Source of the DNA: Nymphaea colorata
Taxonomy: Eukaryota; Streptophyta; Magnoliopsida; Nymphaeales; Nymphaeaceae
Reading direction: 5' to 3'
Assembly (NCBI RefSeq): GCF_008831285.2
Contig: NC_045148.1
Span: 11,700,183 to 11,764,182 of the forward strand
DNA: 64,000 nt
Shown: in pieces, positions 35,792 through 41,134 of the stretch
How positions within the stretch are numbered: position 1 is the stretch's first letter
How the letters are laid out: the number at the start of each line of letters is the position of its first letter
The notes under the pieces: model-generated
Seen by the model: only the letters and a program-made list of their open reading frames with translations
Database searches by the model: none
Told to the model about the DNA's origin: nothing
Made by a program: the position numbers and the translations under genes

Positions 35792-36371
35792 TGTCTACAA
35801 ATAACAAATTAACTGCTAACAAGGTAGATTCTTCATTGATTGAATGAAAATGGAGGTAAATTGTCAGCAATTGTTTTCAACAGACCATGTGACTTAATAT
35901 ACAACCATTAGTCATTTCTAGTGAAGGTGCCAAGAAACCCAAAATGGGAAATGGAAACCAATTTTGCCACCTGTTTGGCTATATCAATCAATAATGGTGC
36001 ACATTCTTACATTATGCACAGAAGTTTATTGTCAACACTGTAGCACGTCATATGGATATTGGCAGGTTCATAGGCAGCCCTAGCCTTGTAGACAGGGAGA
36101 GGCATAGCAGAGTTAACTTCTAACAAATGCTCATGCTAGCTTCTACAAGATACTCCTGCTGAAGGATTGATCCTACAAAATGGACTGCTGGTGGTTTTGG
36201 TCATTCTTTTTTCTCTTTTTATCCCTTCAATAGCTTTCAGCTCGTTTACTTTCTAAGTTCTGGTGATTGCAGATCATTAGGCTTGCCAGGAAACTGCCAA
36301 CAGGTGATTTAAACTCTTTAAACATGGACTCAAAAGAAGATGAGACTCTTGACGAGAATGACCTCACATAG
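9620..36371 (+). CDS. Gamma-soluble NSF attachment protein (gamma-SNAP), nine exons
   Basis: Gamma-SNAP is a cytosolic adaptor of helical (TPR-like) repeats that works with the ATPase NSF in SNARE recycling. Exons: 9620-9681, 11241-11308, 11437-11521, 11622-11780, 11877-12014, 16295-16373, 35159-35238, 35381-35510, 36273-36371. Phases agree at every junction and sum to 900 nt (299 aa), close to known plant gamma-SNAPs. Recognised segments in order: TRLSLTRWKADWRNA, EKAKEAFEKAARGQEML, DVAKHMEAAAALAKE, DFYRRASECYTECGRSQPAS, DDGKQQMAFDLYRSA, FLLRWGLAADKC, AYLSAIVVYLYAHDF, SSDQNRCAEKLLSAY, STISNLDHV and the acidic tail ending ENDLT. The start ATG follows an AG-rich leader and gives the family N-terminus. 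No stops or frameshifts were found in the exons. Intron 6 is 18.8 kb and full of transposons. A possible poly(A) signal AATAAA lies at 36792. Exon limits are inferred by family comparison and splice rules. Confidence 0.93.
12114..12247 (+). repeat. Imperfect direct repeat in gamma-SNAP intron 5, period ~87 bp
   Basis: CACCTGCATGGACACTTTGC (12114) and CACCTGCATGGACAAAGTGC (12201) are each followed by AAAATGGGGCACAACA. Only about 45 bases of each copy are clearly alike. Confidence 0.7.
12300..13960 (-). mobile_element. Decayed copia pol remnant in gamma-SNAP intron 5
   Basis: Read on the minus strand in shifting frames, this stretch shows copia integrase pieces: a QRYC...YNKK / ELAERKYRRIMEN-like segment near 12880-12940 (normally TPQQNGVAERKNRHI) and GYKCYDIKNYKLYVSRNVIF near 12620-12690 (normally YKCYDPxTxKxYVSRDVVF). 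Many stops and frameshifts show that it is long dead. It is probably the same element as the gag remnant at 14480-15060, since gag lies upstream on the minus strand at the expected side. LTRs were not identified. Confidence 0.75.
13970..14450. mobile_element. GC-rich MITE-like insert between two copia fragments
   Basis: A GC-rich island with GTACCCGTGTCAACACGG and GTACCGGAACCTGTAC motifs interrupts the minus-strand copia remnant between its pol and gag parts. It contains a short (AT)n/(TG)n run (about 14321-14344). The ends show only weak inverted similarity, so the element type is uncertain. Confidence 0.35.
14480..15060 (-). mobile_element. Decayed copia gag remnant in gamma-SNAP intron 5
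   Basis: Minus-strand translation gives fragments such as FLGELSNLW and VDPLDIAHQNQQIEEDNFL that line up with the better preserved gag at 22043-22900 (GEMEQL / PRDIGVREKQIQRESFY). The order also matches: the segment near 15000 corresponds to the one near 22840-22880. This is a non-coding remnant with stops and frameshifts. Confidence 0.65.
15083..15274. repeat. Possible short MITE containing an (AC)14 microsatellite
   Basis: The ends ACATGAGCGCGGTG and CCACCCTGCACTCATGT form an imperfect inverted repeat. An (AC)n run occupies 15169-15196. No target duplication is evident, so this call is tentative. Confidence 0.35.
15281..15334 (+). repeat. 27-bp unit repeated twice
   Basis: The unit starting GAATATATATTCCATGGTAG occurs at 15281 and 15308 with no visible difference. 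Confidence 0.9.
16008..16037. repeat. (TA)n microsatellite in gamma-SNAP intron 5
   Basis: An uninterrupted TA run lies about 260 bases before exon 6. Confidence 0.9.
17337..17723. mobile_element. hAT-like MITE, copy 1, with 8-bp target duplication
   Basis: This 387-bp insert is flanked by GTTTGCAA at 17329-17336 and 17724-17731. It starts CAGTGTCACAAA and its other end reads TTTGTGACTGTA, giving short inverted ends with GTGTCAC/GTGAC cores. The interior is T-rich and non-coding. A second copy with the same interior order (AACTAAAAAAACGTG, then TACTTATCTTTTGATG, then TTTAAAACT) lies at 53074-53454. The common sequence flanking copy 1 is actually TAGTTTGCAA, so the exact duplication length could be 8 to 10. 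Confidence 0.8.
17755..18046 (+). pseudogene. Ty3/gypsy gag fragment (retrotransposon gag domain)
   Basis: Translation in two frames gives LDLPMFTSKIDAESFFDWT, then HDVPEHRWVPLASAILWG, then IRTWVVMQQLMQTKFVP. This follows the plant gypsy gag pattern (F-x-G-K-x-D-P-x-x-F-x-D-W ... V-x-L-V-A-x-x-L-x-G-x-A-x-x-W-W ... W-x-x-M-K-x-x-L-x-x-x-F-x-P). It carries a frameshift near 17870 and stops near 17950. The fragment ends abruptly where the next repeat begins. Confidence 0.7.
18047..19549. repeat. Unclassified insert, possibly gypsy LTR/UTR sequence
   Basis: The segment starts TGTCACACCCCGACC, a start common in plant gypsy LTRs, directly after the gypsy gag fragment. It ends where copia integrase sequence begins. 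It is richer in GC (18640-19000) than its surroundings and has no coding family. No second copy, LTR end or target duplication could be found in the window, so the nature is inferred only from the start motif and position. Confidence 0.35.
19552..21751 (+). pseudogene. Copia A polyprotein remnant (integrase C-end, RT, RNase H)
   Basis: The frame is open apart from TAG at 20517-20519, which replaces the Gln codon expected in LYQLDVKNAFLHG (a CAG to TAG change). Motifs: DRWVSYNNFSLDFQLFM linker, GSKWVYKLKYKPDGSIDRHK, LDVKNVFLHG, QPPGY, YGLKQASRSW, YVDDIVITGN (RT catalytic), YTDADWANDPDDRRS, ARSSTEAEYRAMA, LLCDNQSAIKIAFNP, TKHIEVDQHFIRQ and DLFTKGL. The frame then reads into the LTR and stops at 21885-21887, because the usual PPT and terminal codons before the LTR appear to be deleted. 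It is not functional without the lost gag, protease and most of integrase. Confidence 0.88.
21742..22042 (+). repeat. 3' LTR of copia A
   Basis: Begins TGTTAGCGTATGGGG and parallels the 5' LTR of element G (59876-60171) throughout: the GGATCGGGTCT...AGACCCGATCC palindrome (21755-21780), GTTGTAACCTAATTAGG, CGGCCGAC and GAAGATTC near the end. The exact right end (CTCACA, 22042) is uncertain by a few bases. Confidence 0.75.
22043..23564 (-). mobile_element. Copia element B, 5' part only (5' LTR, PBS, gag)
   Basis: On the minus strand this is LTR (23564 down to 23052), primer-binding site (23051 to 23040, complement TGGTATCAGAGC), and then gag to the junction with copia A. Gag shows GEMEQL, PRDIGVREKQIQRESFYKF, the end segment LLHRHKVSSMNEAIAKLQ and a CCHC knuckle CFHCQEERHTKPRC (CX2CX4HX4C, about 22130-22180). 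In-frame stops and frameshifts break the gag before 22368. Protease, integrase and RT are missing, because the element is cut off at the copia A LTR. Confidence 0.85.
23052..23564 (-). repeat. 5' LTR of copia B
   Basis: On the minus strand it starts TGTTAGAAATTCAGG and ends CTGATTTACA next to the primer-binding site. A stem-forming segment (CCAACGGCTAGAAATCTAGCCGTTGG in + orientation, about 23298-23323) is its clearest internal landmark. It is related to the solo LTR at 51973-52368. Confidence 0.8.
24263..24360 (+). repeat. 49-bp imperfect tandem repeat, two copies
   Basis: CAATATGAAAACAAGGAAAC (24263) and CAATATGAAAACAAGGAGAC (24312) head two similar units that both continue with AGGGCTGAT or the near variant. 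Confidence 0.8.
24581..24855. mobile_element. GC-ended MITE in gamma-SNAP intron 6
   Basis: The ends are an imperfect inverted repeat: AGGGCTGGGCATCGAGCC at the left and the reverse complement of TGGGCCTAAGCATCAGGCC at the right, both followed inward by GGCCGG-rich sequence. The middle is AT-rich. This layout is usual for short plant hAT MITEs. The target duplication is not clear. Confidence 0.6.
25729..25914. repeat. Subterminal palindromic repeats of hAT 1 (GTATCGTACGATAC family)
   Basis: The 14-bp perfect palindrome GTATCGTACGATAC occurs three times in exact form (about 25731, 25749, 25890). Variants such as GTATCGTGCGATAC and ATATCGTACGATAC fill most of the interval. The opposite end has related GATACGTTACGATAC and CGATACGCGATAC units (34379-34430). 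Clustered subterminal repeats of this kind are known transposase-binding regions in hAT elements. The binding role here is inferred. Confidence 0.85.
27914..28376 (-). repeat. 3' LTR of copia C (463 bp)
   Basis: Ends TGATAGAAATG...TTTTAACA in + orientation. It contains a (GA)n tract (27966-28012) and four to five copies of a ~47-bp unit built on AGAATCCTAGGAGACTTC (28110-28345). The polyprotein stop codon lies within its first bases (minus strand). Confidence 0.93.
28371..32684 (-). CDS. Copia C gag-pol polyprotein, 1437 aa
   Basis: One uninterrupted frame encodes all copia functions in the usual order. Gag: NHENYLIWKRQIMPFI, SLVAYILSTLSQQVL, and zinc knuckle CFQCNKKGHMKAQC (CX2CX4HX4C). Protease: WFLDSGAATHVTG. 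Integrase: zinc-binding HSRLGH...CSSCGLC, catalytic residues in FSDVWGP, FQCDGGGEY and QQNGVVERKHRH. Reverse transcriptase: GSKWVYKIKYKPDGSIERHK, QMDVKNAFLHG, YVDDIVITGN. RNase H: FTDADWAGDPDQRKS, STEAEYRCMA, MCDNQSAINIAFNP, DLFTKGL. The ATG at 32684 is chosen because it gives the gag N-terminus MENLSHSGMSS. The frame is open further upstream, but that part lies in the LTR and leader. The length is typical of plant copia polyproteins. Whether it is transcribed cannot be seen. Confidence 0.95.
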   Translation of the reverse strand: MENLSHSGMSSSFLPHLITEKLNHENYLIWKRQIMPFIRSQGLFGHLDGSTKAPPISVLQEIKNEAGEVIAVHEDNNPEHAMWMRRDQSLVAYILSTLSQQVLLSVSDDCTAEELWETLANTFSQISEARIMYLKKEFQNLSKGSTSIMDYLGRIKAVADQLAASGNNISDKEKVQQTLNGLGHDYHAFITALEVLPVLPSFNELQGKLLQHEMNMKRVIERTDQGNSQNVLAMNVKFGKSHGNSNHGGRGILPTPHNQGMSPLDTSRKIPICFQCNKKGHMKAQCWFNPQNKNKGVRHDYKQGGQSSKSTAEDMQQLLMAAFSKMTIKQNEQGEWFLDSGAATHVTGNAGKLTNLSPHYGRSCIITGDGKSHPITHIGNAHIPLSSSSLSLSNVVLAPNIKKNIISISKLIDDTSSSVEFTPSSVYVKDLQTKKMFARGERQGNMYVLKECLPKDSSTFDIGLKTFSLSHNASSVPSSCHFQSKVRGPNQFLESDLWHSRLGHCGRHFIEKLVTDSLIPRSSLPLTSSVKKCSSCGLCKSHVLPFHNINQRASKPFETIFSDVWGPAPIDSMSGSRYYVLFIDSYSRFTWIYFMKHKSEVPHIFRNFYAMIQTKFSSNVVHFQCDGGGEYSSLDFIEFLREKGITRQISCPYTPQQNGVVERKHRHIVESAMSMMHDTNVPISLWTAFHTAVYIINCLPMTLLMSKSPYFTLLGKQPDYKNLKVFGCVCYVHVDAALRNKFQDKAIQCRFVGYADEYKGFRCYDPTTKRIKTSRNVIFDEHSFDNTNEMPMTIESYDPWTSTQLFNADPVIENDVPQSEDSERAIQPSDMAQSENQEDPTQSSSHHENNNEQSNDAHQYSGLIYSRRLRDRDAHSEEDNMSHLRRSQRIRHPIHRWVSYDSLSLDFQLFMAKIGKEEEPTSFDQASKSHHWRNAMKEEMDALHECGTWEIVPRPHEKNVVGSKWVYKIKYKPDGSIERHKARLVAKGFTQQYGEDYDETFSPVIKMGTIRVIISLAVEYGWRLHQMDVKNAFLHGDLREEVYMEQPPGYTKGDSHAWVCKLRKSIYGLKQASRSWFDSFSCKIQECGFRRCPLDHSLFIYRKENIFTLLLIYVDDIVITGNSEKHIEEAKVLMMQNFKMKELGDLRFFLGVEIDRHNNRLTLTQQKYTLDLLKKSGMSDCKPVGTPSVLNQRLSAQDGELYEDPTQYRSIVGALQYLTFTRPDIIYAVNQVSQFMHAPRDTHMDAVKRILRYLKGTAGDGLVYGKSENIITGHQLMTFTDADWAGDPDQRKSISGFCIFIGRNLVSWSCRKQKAVARSSTEAEYRCMAAGTAEVTWVRHLLEDIGEKIKTSMLMCDNQSAINIAFNPVQHGRTKHIEIDQHFVRQKVEDKEIQPIYVRTDEQVADLFTKGLTKERFWFLKGKLYMVQNHAQLEGGC
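32893..32904 (-). other. Primer-binding site of copia C (initiator tRNA-Met)
   Basis: The + strand reads GCTCTGATACCA, so the element strand reads TGGTATCAGAGC, complementary to the 3' end of plant initiator tRNA-Met. It directly adjoins the 5' LTR. Confidence 0.95.
32905..33353 (-). repeat. 5' LTR of copia C (449 bp)
   Basis: Matches the other LTR base for base by eye except for a shorter (GA)n run (32957-32988). Confidence 0.93.
34458..35158 (+). other. End of gamma-SNAP intron 6
   Basis: Ordinary intron sequence between the hAT 1 target duplication and the acceptor TGTTCCAG at 35151-35158. A short GA run lies at 34460-34475. No other element recognised. Confidence 0.7.
35739..35791. repeat. 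Compound (TG)n(TA)n microsatellite in gamma-SNAP intron 8
   Basis: About 14 TG units run directly into about 12 TA units. Confidence 0.95.
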
Positions 36372-37690
36372 CTTGTTGCTGTGGTCCGCGCCACCTGTGG
36401 GAAGCATCATCTTAACTTTTTGGGAAAAAATGTAATTTTAAGTTATTGCAGTTTCTTTATTGATACTGTTGGTAAGCAAGAAGAATCACCTTTTTTATGG
36501 TGATGTATCAAGTTCACTGTGGTGTTTATCACCTCCTTTTTGGAGGAAACAAGTCTGGACAGTATATATGATTCTAAATGTAAATCTTTGGATATGAGAT
36601 AACTACAGCTTTTCTACTGGGAAACCGATGGCGGGTTTTAGTTCAGATACAAACGATCATGGCTCAGCAACCTCTTTATTTGGAAGTCTCCTACCAAGCG
36701 CACCTGCACATTCTTTTGCTTGCCTACGTTCTTTTCTCCTGGTCTAGGTATAACATTACCCTGTGCTATTAACTAGTTTAAAGCCACCTAAAATAAATCA
36801 ATGAAATGAATCACTTCTAGGTGAAATCGAACTTATACAATAAAGCGTGTTCAACACCTTGAAATTGAGCTACTTCAGCACTTAGGAAGCACTAAGGTGT
36901 GGGTTTCCTTCATTCTGCCCAACAGAGGCTGGATGTACCAACATGACGAAAGGTCGACAGTAGAACGTTATCCAGCAAAAAAGTGATGATCTAGGTCGGC
37001 ACGCTTTTTGGTTGACGCGTATGATGTAAAAGGTATTTTCTTACATGTGGGAGTTATATAACCTTTCCGGTCGGAACTGTCATGGAGGTGGCTATCTGTG
37101 AATTCCCTCAAATGCCTCCTTCAAGCCCTCACTAGGTTGAGGGCGTCCACAAAACATGGTTCGGATGTCATTTTTTCTTTTAATTTTTTTATTCTTTTAA
37201 TGGTTTACGAAGGATATTTTTGTATTTTAGGTTATTAATTTAATACTTTTATTAAAGAAGTGATCGTTTGAGAGTTTGATGAGAGTGTTTTTGATGAAGT
37301 TGAAAAGTTTGGTGCTTTATTATATTATTGGATCATTTCTGAGCGCTTATTTATAATTGTCATTGCAGCTTTTTGCTGTGCCTAGTTAAATGGTGTAAAT
37401 TTTCTGTACAACTTTTTGCTGTGCCTCGCGAGAATGCCATTAATGGGTAAGCTATGCCAATGGCTCTGTCTCGTCAACCCATTGGCTCAGTTTCCTTGCA
37501 TTCCCTCTCTGGTAGCTTGTATTATCATGATAAAAGTAAACTAAGTTGGTGAAAAATATTAGAGAACCAGATTCGTTTCCTTTGTAGCCGAAGGGTCCTC
37601 TCTTCCTCCCATGGTTCATCGGTTTATGGTCCAATCAGAAATAAGGTTTTTGGATGCTAATAATGAAATAAAAATAAAGAGACCGATTGG
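36372..37690 (+). other. Gamma-SNAP 3' UTR and downstream spacer
   Basis: The first few hundred bases should be 3' UTR, with AATAAA at 36792 as one possible poly(A) signal. Beyond that no gene is recognised. The left boundary of the following Harbinger element could not be placed. Confidence 0.5.
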
Positions 37691-37813
37691 TTGATTGTTG
37701 ATGTCGCTAGTTATATATTTAGCTTGCAACTTGTTACATATGAGCATCATCATAAAAAAAAAGTTGTCTTTCGCTTTGCAGCTTGTCGCAGATTAGAAGA
37801 TATATTAGAAGAC

Positions 37814-39146
37814 ATGAGACGACACCAACAACAACAAGTTGTTTTATGGTTATGTTATAGTTTTTATTATTTCATATGTCGTAGACAACGTCGACAACAA
37901 CTTATGCATCGATCAATTGGACTATCTTAAGAAGAAAGACAAAAAATTAGAGATCAAATTATATACAAATTAGATGACGATGTACAATGCCGCAACATAA
38001 CACGCATGGGAACATCAGTTTTCAAAGAGTTATGTGATATTCTTCGACAACAGGGTGGACTATGTAGTACAAAACATTGTAAAGTAGAAGAGCAAGTTTC
38101 TATCTTTCTCATGATGTTGTCGCACACATATAAACAACGCAGGGTTCAGTTTTGGTTCTATCGTTCAACAGAGACAATTTCTCGATATTTTCACAAAGTA
38201 CTGAGTTCAATTATTCTATTATAAGATAAATTCATTCAACAATCTGACGGATCAACTGTGCCAAATGAAATCTTATACAATAGTAGATTTTATCCATACT
38301 TTCAGGTAATAAATTAATTTATTTATTTTTATGATTTATAATATGTCAATATTGCATTAACATTGAATTGTATTCCAGAATTATGTTGGTGCAATTGATG
38401 GAAAGCACGTTCGTGTTAAAGTATCTTCAGAGGATGCACCGAAATACCATGGTAGAAAAGATTGGCTAACTCAAAATGTGTTGGCTGCATGTTCTTTTGA
38501 TATGAAATTTACATATGTATTAGTAGGTTGGGAAGAACTGCTTCTGATTCGAGAATCATAAAAAATGCATTAACGAGAGAAGACAAACTAAAAATTCCTG
38601 AAGGTAATTGTAATTAAAAGCATGTATAATTTAAACATTTTTTGAAAGATGAACTTAACATGTGATTGATTTTATTTTTTAGGTAAATATTATCTTGTAG
38701 ATGCTGGTTTCCCATTAAAGGGTGGACTTATCACACCCTTTAGGGGTGTGAGATATCACTTGAAAGAATACTCCAAGCGTGACCCACAAAATGAAAAAGA
38801 GTTGTTCAATCTTTGGCATGCTTCTTTGCGAAACATCATTGAAATCTCATTTGGTGTCTTGAAAAAAAGATTCCCAATTATAGCTAGTTCGACAGAACCA
38901 GCCTATTCGTGCAATACACAGTCAGACATCATTTTAGCATGTTGTATATTGCACAACTTTCTCATGGGTGTCGATCCAGATGCTAGCATTATTGAAGTTG
39001 TTGATGCAGAACTTAGGAATCAACCTAGTGAAAATCAATACGTTCAAGTTGATGTAGACGAAGAGTACAGGGTTGGAGAATTCACACGACAAATCATTTC
39101 AGAGACTATGTGGCAGAACTATCAACTTGAAACTTCAATAGATTGA
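37814..39146 (+). pseudogene. Harbinger DDE nuclease (HARBI1-like), broken
   Basis: Reconstructed exons are 37814-38305, 38379-38603 and 38683-39146. The N-terminal part carries RMGTSVFKELCDILRQQGGL and HTYKQRRVQFWFYRS. The catalytic triad of the family is recognisable: D in GAIDGKHVRV, D in TASDSRIIKNAL (only in a shifted frame), and E in [34 protein letters not shown] is another hallmark. Breaks: TAA at 37928-37930, TAA at 38222-38224, and a one-base loss near 38530-38536. Exon 2 is 225 nt, one short of the length needed to keep phase with [11 protein letters not shown], which supports the deletion. Not functional as it stands. Confidence 0.88.
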
Positions 39147-39287
39147 ATTTTAGTGTATATGAGACCTATTGAGTTTCTTTTCCTTATATGATTGTAATTA
39201 CTTGATCTTTATTATTACATGTGATTTGTTATTTTCATTATGAATGTCTTTCCTAAATTTGTTTTATTTTACATTTAACTAATAACA

Positions 39288-40242
39288 ATGAAGAAGAATC
39301 AATCTATGGATGCTGGAAAGACTGATAAGATACAATGGAGCCAATCTATGGATGATGCGCTTATTGATGCATTACTGCTTCAACAAGCAATAGGTAATCG
39401 AGTGAATGACACTTTTACTACAACTGCATATGATAATGTTGTGACAGAGCTGAACGATAAGTTGGGTAAAATGCTCACCAAGGATCACATAAAAAATCGA
39501 ATGAAAACGTTGAAGACTAATTTCAGTAGTTGTTATGATATCTTTAGAAATGGTTTGAGTGAATTTAGCATTGATTCAAGGACAAATATGTGGACAGTTG
39601 AACTCGAAGTATGGAAGCCACTTATAGAGGTATCTAATTTTCTTTTTAGCAATTTAATATTATTTTTTTATAATTTCATATTTATGTTAAATATGAGTTT
39701 CTTATAGTGGTTTGGTGTTTTTTATAGGCAAATCCAATGACAAAAAAGTGGATGATGGCACCTGTTCCGAATTATGATAAGCTGGTAAATTTATTTGGTA
39801 ATGATAGAGCAACAGGAGAAGGATCGATGACAGTGAAAGAGAGGCGCAACCGAATGACTTTAGCGTGTGAGGGTACTGGCAACACAATCCAGCTTATCGA
39901 TGAAATGGTTTCGCAAAATCAAGCAGTATTAGAACCATTTATCAACCTAGGAGACGACTGTGAAGTCCAAGTGGAGCCCCCGTAGGTTCAATGTCAAAGC
40001 GTAAAAGGAGAAGAAGTGCAAATGAAGATGATTTAAAAGAGATTGAAATAATGAAAGAAGCATTTGACAAAGTTGCTAATGCAATTGAAAAAAATAATGT
40101 CATACCAGAGCCGAGACAGAGATGCAAATATTCTAAAGAAGACATATTTTCAGCATTTAAAGATATTGGTCTTGAAAAACGAGTTACAAACTGTGGTGAT
40201 AAAGATAGGATAAAAACATTTTTTTGCTTGTTCTTCTTTTAA
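39288..40242 (+). pseudogene. Harbinger-associated Myb/SANT-like protein
   Basis: Exon 1 (39288-39629, phase 0) encodes a Myb/SANT-like domain: QWSQSMDDALIDALLLQQAIG, TKDHIKNRMKTLKTNFSSCYD and SRTNMWTVELEVWKPLIE. Exon 2 from 39728 encodes NPMTKKWMMAPVPNYDKLVN and runs to TAG at 39983-39985. A C-terminal part (SKRKRRRSANEDDLKE) follows in another frame to 40242, which suggests a frameshift, or less likely another splice. In PIF/Harbinger elements this protein assists nuclear import and DNA binding of the nuclease. Confidence 0.78.
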
Positions 40243-40542
40243 GCAAAAGAATGTTTTACTTAGGTTGCTTAGCATTGCTGGAATTATGTAAGACAAGAAT
40301 GTAATTTTTTATTTTGCTATGTGATTTTTTTTTGTCTTCACACAACTATTTTGTTTACCAACATTTTGTTTGATTGATCTAAAGTTATTACTTAAGAGGA
40401 TATTTTCTTTGTTGTTATGATGTTTTCACTCTTTTTTTATGTAAGTTTTTATGACTATTAGTGACTCTCCATTGAGAAACACGCGGGCAAGGTGGGATGG
40501 GTCTTTCATTCTTTATTAAACAATTTAACTATTAGGAAGTAC

Positions 40543-40548
40543 TATAAA
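40543..40548 (+). promoter_or_regulatory. Possible TATA box of the lipoyl synthase gene
   Basis: TATAAA lies 104 bases before the start codon, leaving room for a CT-rich leader of about 70 bases. It sits between the Harbinger remains and the gene. No transcription start evidence is available. Confidence 0.45.
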
Positions 40549-40651
40549 TTCCATCCTTGTCCAAACAAACATCCTTTCCCTTCCCTTCCCTCCTTTAAAA
40601 GTGTTGTGGGAGTTCCCGAGTTCTCTCTCTCTGTCGCTGCGACGGCCATTC

Positions 40652-41063
40652 ATGGCCATGGTCAATTCTTCCCTTTCTTCTTCATCATCTCTTCCTTCTG
40701 CTTATTTTCGCTCCAGAACTCCCAATTTCGGGATTCGTCCAAGACAGCTTTCATTCTCTGCTATCAATATCAGATCGGAGGCGGCAGACTTATCATCGTC
40801 GCAGGAAGTTGGTGGATCAACGTTGCTGTCACCGGCAGATTCGTCCAATCTCTTCGAATCGTCCGCTCTTCCGGTGAGTCGGTCGTACCCTGGAGGAGTG
40901 GGGCCTTACACGGGAAGGCACCTGGACGTGAAGAAGCCCGAATGGCTGAGGCAGAGGGCTCCAGAGGGGGAGAGGTACAAAGAGCTCAAAGGCTCGCTGG
41001 CCCAACTGAAGCTCCACACTGTCTGCGAGGAAGCCCAGTGCCCCAACATTGGAGAGGCTAGAT

Positions 41064-41134
<71 letters not shown>

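Larger units (their letters stand above)
37691..40260 (+). mobile_element. PIF/Harbinger element with both genes, degraded
   Basis: A HARBI1-like nuclease gene (37814-39146) and a Myb/SANT-like gene (39288-40242) stand head to tail on the + strand, the standard two-gene set of plant PIF/Harbinger transposons. Terminal inverted repeats and the 3-bp target duplication were searched for in the flanks but not found with confidence. The ends given are those of the coding parts. Confidence 0.85.

Noticed and set aside
40492-41061. Alternative long frame over lipoyl synthase exon 1
   Set aside because: It is out of frame with a well conserved protein and has no family of its own.
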